NCBI GenBank assembly: GCA_964502665.1
Contig: CAZCXP010000096.1
Location: 1 to 9,552, forward strand
Length of the DNA stretch: 9,552 bases
Source of the DNA: SOKG01 sp964502665
GTDB taxonomy: Bacteria; Chloroflexota; Dehalococcoidia; SZUA-161
Direction of reading: 5' to 3'
In this document: positions 1 through 6,915 of the stretch, piece by piece
Numbering within the stretch: position 1 is the stretch's first letter
Layout of the letters: every line of letters starts with the position of its first letter
Translations under genes and position numbers: made by a program
Notes under the pieces: generated by a model
Databases searched by the model: none
The model's input: the letters and a program-made list of their open reading frames with translations, nothing else
What the model was told of the DNA's origin: nothing

Positions 1-1599
1 GACTGTCTTGAAGCCCTCATCAGCGCCGTACGGGACTGCCGCCAGAGTCGATTTCTTATAGCGATGAACATAATCAACCGCAGCACAGCCAAAGGAGGAG
101 AAAGCGGCAGCAAAGGGAACCGTCATTACCCCCTTAAAAGGCAATCCCTGGCTATAGCCGGCAACATACATCGGCCCTGCTCCACCATAGGCCAGCACAT
201 GGTAGTCTGCTGCGGAGAAGCCCCTTACCGCAAGCACCGTTCTGATATGTTCTTTCATACTGGAGCAGATTAGATCGTACACACCCTCGGCAAAGTCATA
301 GACATCGACACCCATAGTGTCAGCGCATTCCTCTTTAACCGCCTTGTATGCTTTGTCCTTGTTCAGCTTCATTTTGCCGCCAAGGTAGTAATCTGGATTG
401 AGTATGCCACAAATGAGGGCGCAATCCATTACAGTGGGGACCTCATTCCCCAGGTCATAGCAGACCGGCCCTGGATCGGCACCAGCGCTGTCAGGACCTA
501 TATGTAGTCTCTTCATAGGGTCGACTGTGAGATACATTCCGGTCCCGGCGCCGATGGAGTCCATGACCACGGTAGGTATGTTGAATATATGATGTGCCAG
601 CTCCACCTCTCGCGAGATCATGAGCTCGCCTCCCATAACAAGCCCCACGTCGAAACTCGTCCCCCCGACATCAGTGCATACTACATTTGGCAGGTCCAAC
701 AGCCTTGCCAGGTATTGCGCCCCCAAGATCCCTCCTATAGGGCCAGAGAAAGTGGCTTCATGGAGCCTGGGGTAGTTTATATTGGCCACACTGCCGGGAG
801 CCATTACTATCTGCAACGGATACCTGTATCCATGCTCCTGGAGTTTCCTCTCTATCTTGACCAACTGTTGCCTCCCTGGCTCCGCAGCATACGCTTGAAG
901 CAGCGTGCTGTTCAGCCTGGAAACCTCCCTCATGATGGGAGCAACCTCGCTGGACAAATAGACCGGGACCTCCACCCCCCTCTCTGCCATCACTTCCTTG
1001 GCTATCTCGGCTACCCTCCTTTCATGGGAAGGATTTACATATGAATAGTAGAAACAGACAACGATGGAGTCGACACCCCTTGCCAGAAGCTCCTCTACGG
1101 CCTGTCTGGCTTCGTGCTCATACATGGGAATTACAGGTTCTCCGAACAGGTTAATCCTTTCGGTTACCCCGCGCACAAGCTTCCTCGGCACGAGAGGCGG
1201 CACATTGTGGTAGTGGCCTACCTTGTGCAGCCTGTCGGCATAGCCGAAGCCCGAGTAAATCTGCTTGGAGCGTTCATGGAGAAGTATATCCTCATCCCCT
1301 CCGGTGACAATGAGCCCCACCCTTTGCCCTGTTCTGGTAAGCAGAACGTTTAGCATTGAGGTACCGGAGTAGATGCAGGCTTCGACGTGGGGAAGTATTT
1401 CCTTAGCCTGCTGTTCCCAATCTATGCCCCGATAGGCAAAAGCATCGCCGAGAGAGTCCCAGAATCCTATCGACTCGTCGCGAGGGGTTGTTGAGGCTTT
1501 CCCGATGACGAACTCTCCCTCCCTGTCCACGACGAATATATCTGTCATCGTGCCCCCGGCGTCGCTGGTTACTATAACCACCTCTTTGCTTTGCTCCAC
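1..1599 (-). CDS. Hydantoinase A / acetone carboxylase beta-type ATPase subunit (3' end outside window)
   Basis: Reading leftward there are 533 open codons with no stop before the window edge, so the C-terminus is missing. From memory, acetone carboxylase beta subunits are a little over 700 residues. The start chosen is GTG at 1599-1597, six bases after a clean GGAGG (1610-1606); no in-frame start lies just upstream. Visible motifs of the actin-like ATPase fold are DAGGTMTD (residues 13-20) and DVGGTSFDVG (310-319) for phosphate binding, GPDSAG (368-373) and GGAGP (472-476). Stretches such as RGVTERIN..FGEPVIPMYE and SGPIGG..GAQYL resemble acetone carboxylase beta (AcxA) more than 5-oxoprolinase or N-methylhydantoinase, judged from memory only. 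Family members use ATP to activate a carbonyl or amide substrate together with a HyuB-type partner and, in acetone carboxylase, a small gamma subunit. Those partners are not in view. The gene follows a racemase-family gene on the same strand. The family is secure; the substrate (ketone, hydantoin or oxoproline) is not. Confidence 0.88.
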   Translation of the reverse strand, partial: MEQSKEVVIVTSDAGGTMTDIFVVDREGEFVIGKASTTPRDESIGFWDSLGDAFAYRGIDWEQQAKEILPHVEACIYSGTSMLNVLLTRTGQRVGLIVTGGDEDILLHERSKQIYSGFGYADRLHKVGHYHNVPPLVPRKLVRGVTERINLFGEPVIPMYEHEARQAVEELLARGVDSIVVCFYYSYVNPSHERRVAEIAKEVMAERGVEVPVYLSSEVAPIMREVSRLNSTLLQAYAAEPGRQQLVKIERKLQEHGYRYPLQIVMAPGSVANINYPRLHEATFSGPIGGILGAQYLARLLDLPNVVCTDVGGTSFDVGLVMGGELMISREVELAHHIFNIPTVVMDSIGAGTGMYLTVDPMKRLHIGPDSAGADPGPVCYDLGNEVPTVMDCALICGILNPDYYLGGKMKLNKDKAYKAVKEECADTMGVDVYDFAEGVYDLICSSMKEHIRTVLAVRGFSAADYHVLAYGGAGPMYVAGYSQGLPFKGVMTVPFAAAFSSFGCAAVDYVHRYKKSTLAAVPYGADEGFKTV

Positions 1600-1822
1600 T
1601 TTGTTCCTCCATCGTTTCCTTGTCGTCAGGTCATGCGCAAGCCACGCTGAACCAGGCTAATTCCCCTGCGGCTCTTTCCAGGTGCTGAAGAATACCAGGG
1701 ACGAATTCGCGACCTGTCGGCTGCCAGAAGACATACAGACCTGCTCAGAAGAGTCAAGGGCCTATGGGAAGCTGTTCCAGCCGTATGCCTTTTGCCCAGG
1801 GCCCGACGGTGTTCGGTGACTG
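1600..1822. other. Intergenic gap between racemase and hydantoinase-type genes
   Basis: This 223-bp gap between two co-directional minus-strand genes carries the GGAGG ribosome site of the downstream gene (1610-1606). I see no convincing gene, terminator or strong promoter in it. The best leftward promoter-like match is TTGACT (1757-1752) with a poor TATGTC box 16 bases on, which is too weak to call. The downstream gene may therefore be read through from the racemase promoter. Confidence 0.5.
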
Positions 1823-2692
1823 CTACGTCCCTGTAATTGCACGTCTTGCCAGTGAGTTTGCCGACCGTTGGTAAGCCTTGCGTGCCTGATCCCAGACCTC
1901 CCCCGGCGGTGTCTCATAGAAACTACTGGGGAGGTTTGTCTTATTGAGCCCAATGCTCTTTTGAAGGTCAGCGAGGGCCTCTGCCAGCTTCAGCGCAGCG
2001 GCGGTGCCGTCAACAACGGGGACCCTGGCATCGCGTACCTCCACATAGCCGTTCAGCGAAAGCGCAGGCCCCAACCACCCACAGGCGGGCACGATGACAT
2101 CCGCGCCATCACGAATCAGTTCCCATGCTGCTTTCTCAAAGTCTTCGATGAGCCTTTCAGGCTTGCCCCGGAAGGCGTCAGCGAGACCAAATATCATGTC
2201 GAAGTGTCGGACGGGCCTGTGCTTGATAGCTCGGCCCTCAAAGCCGAGGAAGTGAAGGTTCTCCTCCACGGCGTCAATAATGGTGTCGGACGGTGCCACC
2301 AGGGCGAGCTTTCTTCCCAGCAGCTGGGCCAGGAGGAGGCCCGATTCAGTAACGCTCGTCACTGGAATGTTCAACATGGCCCGAGCCTGGTGCAGCCCCG
2401 GGTCGAGGCCACAGGCGATCACCACGGCATCAAATCCTTCCTCCTGGGCCCTGAGGGCGCCACTGATGATGGCAGGCTCTCTCAGTAGCTGCAGAGACGC
2501 CCAGTTCAGCGGCCAGGGAAAGTTCAGGGAGTCAGGGTTATCGGGGTCTTTTGCTACGTGACGGTGTACGACTTCAGTATCCGGTCTCTTCACCTTCTCT
2601 GCCAGTCTCCTGACGCCATCCGAGATTAGTTCCGAATCCGCCCCCAGCTCCGTATCGTGCACGCTTTCCTGCAGCCAGATCTTCAGCCCCAT
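1823..2692 (-). CDS. Asp/Glu/hydantoin racemase family protein
   Basis: This 289-residue protein belongs to the cofactor-independent Asp/Glu/hydantoin racemase superfamily (hydantoin racemase, allantoin racemase, maleate isomerase and arylmalonate decarboxylase relatives). The two catalytic cysteines expected for the fold are present: Cys94 in VIACGLDPG and Cys204 in VPACGWLGP, each at the end of a hydrophobic strand. GLLLAQLLGRKLALVAPSD (118-136) fits the central strand-turn of the fold. The ATG at 2692 is preferred over one nine codons upstream (2719), because AAAGGAGGG sits just before it and would be coding if the longer form were used. A strong leftward promoter lies about 90 bases upstream. 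The hydantoinase-A-type gene follows about 220 bp downstream, an arrangement usual for hydantoin utilisation. The partner's similarity to ketone carboxylases leaves open an epimerase or isomerase role on another substrate. At roughly 290 aa it is somewhat longer than typical hydantoin racemases. Function beyond the family is not assigned. Confidence 0.85.
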   Translation of the reverse strand: MGLKIWLQESVHDTELGADSELISDGVRRLAEKVKRPDTEVVHRHVAKDPDNPDSLNFPWPLNWASLQLLREPAIISGALRAQEEGFDAVVIACGLDPGLHQARAMLNIPVTSVTESGLLLAQLLGRKLALVAPSDTIIDAVEENLHFLGFEGRAIKHRPVRHFDMIFGLADAFRGKPERLIEDFEKAAWELIRDGADVIVPACGWLGPALSLNGYVEVRDARVPVVDGTAAALKLAEALADLQKSIGLNKTNLPSSFYETPPGEVWDQARKAYQRSANSLARRAITGT

Positions 2693-2782
2693 TCTTCCCT
2701 CCTTTGGACTGGTTGGCAACCTGCCGGCTTCGAGAGGTCTCCACAGAGTTCACAGCGGCATTGTCTCACGAAGGTGGTATCC

Positions 2783-2811
2783 TGTATATACCCTGGCAGC
2801 CTGTTTGTCAA
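2783..2811 (-). promoter_or_regulatory. Sigma70-type promoter for the leftward racemase/hydantoinase genes
   Basis: On the minus strand, a perfect TTGACA (2811-2806) is followed after exactly 17 bases by TATACA (2788-2783). Transcription would begin near 2776, giving a leader of about 85 bases to the racemase ATG at 2692. An alternative TATATA box (2790-2785) has a less favourable 15-base spacer. The match is read directly from sequence; activity is inferred. Confidence 0.65.
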
Positions 2812-2819
2812 GTTGTACT

Positions 2820-2833
2820 GCCCGCCCCCGGGC
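2820..2833. repeat. GC-rich inverted repeat between the divergent promoters
   Basis: GCCCG (2820-2824) and CGGGC (2829-2833) form a perfect five-base inverted repeat around a four-base centre. It lies between the two divergent -35 boxes, where an operator would be placed. The arms are short and the stretch is GC-rich, so chance is a real alternative. Confidence 0.3.
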
Positions 2834-2883
2834 GTGGGGCGAAAAGCTGAGTTGACCGCATCGGTGGTGAGCGTGATAAGATA

Positions 2884-2912
2884 TTGACAAAGGTTTATGG
2901 CGGTGATATAAC
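2884..2912 (+). promoter_or_regulatory. Sigma70-type promoter for the rightward acyl-CoA operon
   Basis: TTGACA (2884-2889) and TATAAC (2907-2912) are separated by exactly 17 bases, placing the transcript start near 2919 and giving a leader of about 63 bases to the ATG at 2983. A weaker candidate overlaps upstream: TTGACC (2852-2857) with GATAAG (2875-2880), also 17 bases apart. It is back to back with the leftward promoter, with about 70 bp between the two -35 boxes, so one regulator could act on both. Confidence 0.7.
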
Positions 2913-2921
2913 GCCTTGGGT

Positions 2922-2950
2922 ATGACCCCGCTGATATCTGAGCTGGTCAT
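2922..2950 (+). promoter_or_regulatory. Inverted repeat in the operon leader, possible operator or hairpin
   Basis: ATGACC (2922-2927) and GGTCAT (2945-2950) are perfect inverted arms 17 bases apart. Inside them, GCT (2930-2932) and AGC (2941-2943) can also pair, closing an eight-base loop. The element starts just after the predicted transcript start and ends about 20 bases before the ribosome site. It could be a repressor operator or a leader stem. No poly-T tract follows, so it is not a classic terminator. Confidence 0.35.
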
Positions 2951-2982
2951 CGGGGGAAGAGAGCTTTAGAAGGAGGTAGGCA

Positions 2983-4446
2983 ATGGTAGGAATAACCTCA
3001 TACGGTGCTTACATACCGCTACACAGGCTATCCCGCGCCGAACTTCACCGGGCCTGGGGCGGTATAGGCATGCTGGGGATGTCGGTACCTGGGGAGAAGG
3101 CAGTGGCCGGTTACGATGAAGACAGCATAACCATGGCAGTGGAGGCGGTTTTTGACTGTATGCGTGATGTTGACCCCAAGACAGTTGACGGTTTGTTCTT
3201 CGCCTCGACAACGCATCCCTATAACGAGAAGCAAAGCTCGGCCTATATTTCCGCGGTGGTCGACCTGGGTCGCGAAATCAGGGCGGCGGATTTCAGTGGC
3301 TCCTTGAGGGCGGGAACTATCGCCATGGCCTCCGCCGCAGATGCTATCAAAGCTGGCTCGGCGAAGAACATCGTGGTGGCCGCCGCCGATACCCGCCTGG
3401 GCGCGCCTTCGGGGCTTATGGAGCAAAGCTGCGGCGATGGCAGCGCTGCCTTTCTCCTGGGAGATAAGGACGTTATCGCCAGCATCGAGGCCAGCTATTC
3501 CATCTGCGACGAATTCGCAGGGGTCTGGCGAGCGGATGTCGACACCTTCGTTCGCTCCTGGGAGGACCGCATGGTCCTCGACACCGGCTACTCTGCACTT
3601 CTCTATGATGCTATCTCAGGCTTGATGAACAAGTGCAATCTCAAGCCCGGCGATTTCGCTAAGGCGGTCTACTACTCCCCGCTTGATGTCCGAGCACACA
3701 ACAGGTTGGCAAGGAACCTGGGCTTCGATCCCGCGCAGGTCCAGGACTCCATGTTCATGACAGTGGGCAATACCGGCACCGCCCTCGCCATGATGATGCT
3801 GGTGGCGGCTCTCGAGGAGGCAAAAGCCGGGGATAAGATCCTCTTTGCTAACTATGGAAACGGGGCCGATGCCTTCGTTCTCGAAGTGACCGACGCTATA
3901 GAGAAGGTCAGAGACCGGCGGGGAATCAAGGGGCACTTAGAATCGAAGAGGATGGTCAACAACTACGAAACCTACCTGCGATGGCGCAACCTGATACCCA
4001 TGGAGCCAGCACAGCGCCCCGAGCTGGCGCCTGCCTCCATATCAGCGATACGCAGGTCTCGCAAGGAGATCCTGGCCCTCTATGGAGTGAGGTGCAAGAA
4101 ATGCGGCACTCCACAGTATCGGGCACCGGCTGCTGCCGGTGGCAGAACGCCGAGCAGGATCTGCGTCATATGCCAGGCCAAGGATGATTTCGAGGATTAC
4201 AAGTTCGCCGACAAGAAGGCGAGAATCTTTAGCTTTACCCATGATAATCTGGCAACCACCCCCGACCCGCCAGTCACCAACACCATGCTCGACTTCGAGG
4301 GAGGGGGCAGGGGGATGTTCGATTTCACCGACCGCGACCCGGATAAAGTGGAAGTGGGGATGCTGGCGGAGATGACCTTCAGGAAGCTTTTCTTCGATCG
4401 GGGTATCCATAATTATTACTGGAAAGCTCGACCGATAAGGGTATAG
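2983..4446 (+). CDS. HMG-CoA-synthase-fold protein fused to a DUF35 zinc-ribbon/OB domain, catalytic residues apparently lost
   Basis: The start ATG follows a strong AAGGAGG. This 487-residue protein has two parts. Residues 1-305 follow the archaeal-type HMG-CoA synthase pattern (GAYIPLHRL near the start, DEDS at 45-48, THPY at 77-80, SLRAGT at 107-112, GDGSAAFLLG at 151-160, GNTGTA at 262-267). Residues about 325-487 are a DUF35 module: an N-terminal helix (ETYLRWRN), a zinc ribbon with C371/C374 and C394/C397, then an OB-fold. Against a remembered archaeal HMG-CoA synthase, the catalytic Glu falls at Thr76, the nucleophilic Cys at Leu108 and the His at Tyr231, so this domain probably cannot catalyse condensation. 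In archaea, a separate DUF35 protein bridges thiolase and HMG-CoA synthase and shares the CoA site. Here the fusion, directly before a thiolase gene, suggests a scaffold or CoA-binding partner of that thiolase. Such fusions are often annotated only as HMG-CoA synthase or nucleic-acid-binding protein. The domain calls are strong; the scaffold role is inferred. Confidence 0.9.
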   Translation: MVGITSYGAYIPLHRLSRAELHRAWGGIGMLGMSVPGEKAVAGYDEDSITMAVEAVFDCMRDVDPKTVDGLFFASTTHPYNEKQSSAYISAVVDLGREIRAADFSGSLRAGTIAMASAADAIKAGSAKNIVVAAADTRLGAPSGLMEQSCGDGSAAFLLGDKDVIASIEASYSICDEFAGVWRADVDTFVRSWEDRMVLDTGYSALLYDAISGLMNKCNLKPGDFAKAVYYSPLDVRAHNRLARNLGFDPAQVQDSMFMTVGNTGTALAMMMLVAALEEAKAGDKILFANYGNGADAFVLEVTDAIEKVRDRRGIKGHLESKRMVNNYETYLRWRNLIPMEPAQRPELAPASISAIRRSRKEILALYGVRCKKCGTPQYRAPAAAGGRTPSRICVICQAKDDFEDYKFADKKARIFSFTHDNLATTPDPPVTNTMLDFEGGGRGMFDFTDRDPDKVEVGMLAEMTFRKLFFDRGIHNYYWKARPIRV

Positions 4447-4462
4447 AGAGAGGAGGAAGAAA

Positions 4463-5644
4463 ATGGCAGAGAGCATAAAGGATAAAGTAGCCATAGTTGG
4501 CGCGGGCTGCACCAAGTTCGGTGAGCTGTGGGATAAGAGCGTCTCAGACCTGATGGTCGATGCCACCTATGAGGCCCTTGAAGATGCCGGAATCGAGTCT
4601 AAGGATATCGACGCAGCGTGGATAGGACACTGGACCGAGACCTCTGGGTGCACGGGGATGTCCCTGGCGGGAACCCTGGGGCTTCAGTATAAGCCCGTAA
4701 GCAGGCTGGAGAATGCCTGTGCCACCGGCTCTGATTGCGTCAGAAGCGCCGCCTACGCCGTAGCATGCGGCGCTTGTGACATAGCGTTAGCTGTGGGAGC
4801 TGAGAAGTTGAAGGACATGGGCATCGCTGGCCTTCCCAACCAGTATCCTCTGGGGACTCCGATGGTACTAACCAATCTGTCAGCGCCGGGCCTTTTTGCC
4901 ATGCTGGCGACCACCTATTTTCACCGCTACGGCCTCAGCCCCCAGGAGGGGAAGAGGATGCTGGCACATATACCGGTGAAGAGCCATCACAATGGCTTCC
5001 TGAACCCCAAGGCTCATTTCAAGAGGGAGATAACTCTGGAGCAGGTGCTGAATTCTCCTATAATCGCCTGGCCCCTGGGGATACTTGACTGCTGTGGAGT
5101 GAGCGACGGTGCGGCAGCAGCCATCGTGGTACGAGCTAGTGAGGCCAAGAAATTCAGGCCCGACCCGGTCTACATCAAGGCACTACAGATCTGCGCCAAC
5201 CCCGCTGACGGTGCCAGGAGGACCGACTACGACTTTGCCCATATTGAGGCAACGTATCGCGCCGGGCTGGCAGCCTATGCCGAGGCAGGCATAAAGGACC
5301 CTCGAAAGGAGATCAGCATGGCCGAGGTCCATGATTGCTTCTCCATCACCGAGGCTACCATCATGGAGGACCTCCAGTTCAGTGCCAGGGGGAAGGTGAA
5401 AGAGGACCTCGAGGCCGGCTTCTTCAATCTCGATGGGCCGTTGCCGGTGCAGCCCAGCGGCGGCTTGAAGTGCTTTGGCCATCCTGTGGCTGCCAGCGGA
5501 CTCAGGATGCTGTACGAGATGTACAAGCAGCTCCAGGGAAAGGCTGGCCCCCGGCAGGTTAAGGACCCGAAACTGGGGCTAACCCAGAACATGGGCGGGC
5601 ACCCGGCGGACAACGTTGTTTCTTGTGTCATCGTGGGGCTGTGA
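4463..5644 (+). CDS. SCP2-type thiolase (acetyl-CoA acetyltransferase family)
   Basis: This 393-residue protein has the length and motifs of SCP2/archaeal-type thiolases. The nucleophilic Cys86 is in NACATGSD. The HDCF box (His290, Cys292) replaces the NEAF box of classical thiolases. His340 is in GGLKCFGHP. The C-terminal NMGG (376-379) stands where classical enzymes have the CxG cysteine; in SCP2-type enzymes the HDCF cysteine is thought to serve as the base. The reaction would be CoA-dependent cleavage of a 3-oxoacyl-CoA, or the reverse. The full residue set argues against the Ltp2-type steroid retro-aldolases, which lack the thiolase cysteine. The gene starts 16 bases after the HMGCS-DUF35 gene, behind GAGAGGAGG. 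SCP2-type thiolases commonly need a DUF35 partner (archaeal acetoacetyl-CoA thiolase, BbsAB in toluene degradation), which here is the fused domain of the preceding protein. No SCP2 lipid-binding domain or targeting signal is seen. The substrate is unknown, probably branched. Confidence 0.9.
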   Translation: MAESIKDKVAIVGAGCTKFGELWDKSVSDLMVDATYEALEDAGIESKDIDAAWIGHWTETSGCTGMSLAGTLGLQYKPVSRLENACATGSDCVRSAAYAVACGACDIALAVGAEKLKDMGIAGLPNQYPLGTPMVLTNLSAPGLFAMLATTYFHRYGLSPQEGKRMLAHIPVKSHHNGFLNPKAHFKREITLEQVLNSPIIAWPLGILDCCGVSDGAAAAIVVRASEAKKFRPDPVYIKALQICANPADGARRTDYDFAHIEATYRAGLAAYAEAGIKDPRKEISMAEVHDCFSITEATIMEDLQFSARGKVKEDLEAGFFNLDGPLPVQPSGGLKCFGHPVAASGLRMLYEMYKQLQGKAGPRQVKDPKLGLTQNMGGHPADNVVSCVIVGL

Positions 5645-5668
5645 CGGGATAGTTTCAAAGGAGCGGCA

Positions 5669-6865
5669 ATGGATTTCCAATTCACCCCGGAAGAAGAGGC
5701 GTTAAGAAAGGGATTCGACGACTTTTTCAGGGAAGAGATGAAGAACGCCCCACCCCAATGGGGGGCATCGCTCGAAGCTCTCTACGGCGACGATGCATGC
5801 TGGGAATTCCATAAGCAGATGGCCAGGAAGCTAGGGGCAAAGGGCTGGCTCTCCCGGCCGTGGCCCAGGGAATATGGAGGCCAGGACGCTCCCCTGATAG
5901 AGCAGTTCATCTTCAGCGAGGTCATGGGATACCACAGGGGAGCGGGCGTTGATCCCCTTGGCGTAGGGGTGCTGGCCCCAAGCCTCCTCTTCAGCGGAAA
6001 CGATGAGCAGAAGAGGGAACACCTGCCCCCTATGGCACGGGGAGAGCGATTCTGGTGCCAGGCCTGGAGTGAGCCGAACGCTGGCTCCGATCTGGCATCC
6101 CTCACCACCCGTGCAGTAAGAGATGGGGACGACTACATCATCAGCGGGCAGAAGATATGGACCACAGGGGCTCACCGTGCCGACTGGTGCAACATGCTGG
6201 CCAGGACAAACCCCGAGGAGAAGAGAAGCCGCGGGCTTTCCTTCTTTCTGTTGGATATGAAGGCCCCGGGCATAACAGTCAACCCTGTCCTCACTATGGA
6301 GGGCTCGCACATGTTCAACGAGGTCTTCTTCGACGATGTCCGCGTTCCGGCACGCAGCAGGGTGGGCGAGGAGAACCAGGGCTGGCTGGCTTCCCAAATG
6401 TCGTCGAACTTCGAGCGCTCCATGATCATGGTATTTTCCGTCTGCAGGCGAGAGCTTGAGGAACTGGTGGAGTTTTGCGAGGAGACGAAATGGGGTGGGG
6501 AGTCCTTAGCCAGGAACCAGCTCATTCGGCATAGACTGGCCCAGCTAGCGATTGAGATCGAGGCAGGTCGCGCCTTTGCCTACTCGGTAGTCTGGAACCA
6601 GATTAAGGGCGGCCTGATAACGGCTGGCCCTTTGGCGGCGGCAGCAAAGGTTCTCGCCACGGAGCTTCTGCAGCGCCTCACCTATGCCGGTTGCCAGATT
6701 ATGGGACTCTACGGACAGGTGAAGGAGTCGAGATGGGCGCCGCTACAGGGTAGAGCCGAGAAGAACTACCAGCTATGTATAGGGCTGAACATGGGTGGGG
6801 GCACCTCGGAGGTGATGAGGAACCTTGTCTGTTCATTGGGCCTGGGCCTGCCAAGAAGCTGGTAG
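5669..6865 (+). CDS. Acyl-CoA dehydrogenase (FadE/ACAD family)
   Basis: The 398-residue protein has the normal ACAD length and layout: an N-terminal helical domain (FTPEEEALRKGFDDFF), a middle beta domain with the FAD/substrate loop CQAWSEPNAGSD (130-141) and IWTTGAHRADW (163-173), and a C-terminal helical domain ending in GGGTSEVMRN (376-385). It would oxidise an acyl-CoA to the 2-enoyl-CoA using FAD and pass electrons to ETF. The Glu used by medium-chain enzymes just before this GT(S/A) motif aligns with Gly377. Glu249 in FER, at the isovaleryl/long-chain-type position, is the likely base. The Gly form is common in FadE proteins, so activity is expected. It starts 24 bases after the thiolase gene behind AAGGAG, as part of the operon. 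Only one ACAD gene is present, so a homotetramer is more likely than the ChsE-type two-subunit enzymes. The neighbouring methylacyl-CoA racemase points to a 2-methyl-branched substrate. Confidence 0.93.
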   Translation: MDFQFTPEEEALRKGFDDFFREEMKNAPPQWGASLEALYGDDACWEFHKQMARKLGAKGWLSRPWPREYGGQDAPLIEQFIFSEVMGYHRGAGVDPLGVGVLAPSLLFSGNDEQKREHLPPMARGERFWCQAWSEPNAGSDLASLTTRAVRDGDDYIISGQKIWTTGAHRADWCNMLARTNPEEKRSRGLSFFLLDMKAPGITVNPVLTMEGSHMFNEVFFDDVRVPARSRVGEENQGWLASQMSSNFERSMIMVFSVCRRELEELVEFCEETKWGGESLARNQLIRHRLAQLAIEIEAGRAFAYSVVWNQIKGGLITAGPLAAAAKVLATELLQRLTYAGCQIMGLYGQVKESRWAPLQGRAEKNYQLCIGLNMGGGTSEVMRNLVCSLGLGLPRSW

Positions 6866-6915
6866 CCAGCATCGTATTCTCCTCAAGAGGGTAGATTTAC
6901 GGGGAGGTGTCTGAA

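Noticed and set aside
1729..1757. Leftward promoter-like TTGACT with a weak -10 before the hydantoinase-type gene
   Set aside because: The -10 box (TATGTC) is poor and the spacer is 16 bases, which is not enough to call.
1661..1810. A plus-strand open stretch of about 50 codons in the gap between the two minus-strand genes
   Set aside because: It has no ribosome site, no convincing start and no recognisable motif, and it overlaps no conserved frame. It is most likely chance.
1868..2488. A 206-codon plus-strand frame opposite the racemase
   Set aside because: It is antisense to a gene with clear family motifs and both catalytic cysteines, and its own translation shows no domain. It is a shadow of the GC-rich coding strand.
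4042..4566. A 174-codon minus-strand frame across the end of the HMGCS-DUF35 gene and the start of the thiolase
   Set aside because: It crosses two well-supported plus-strand genes and has no family features. It is an antisense shadow.
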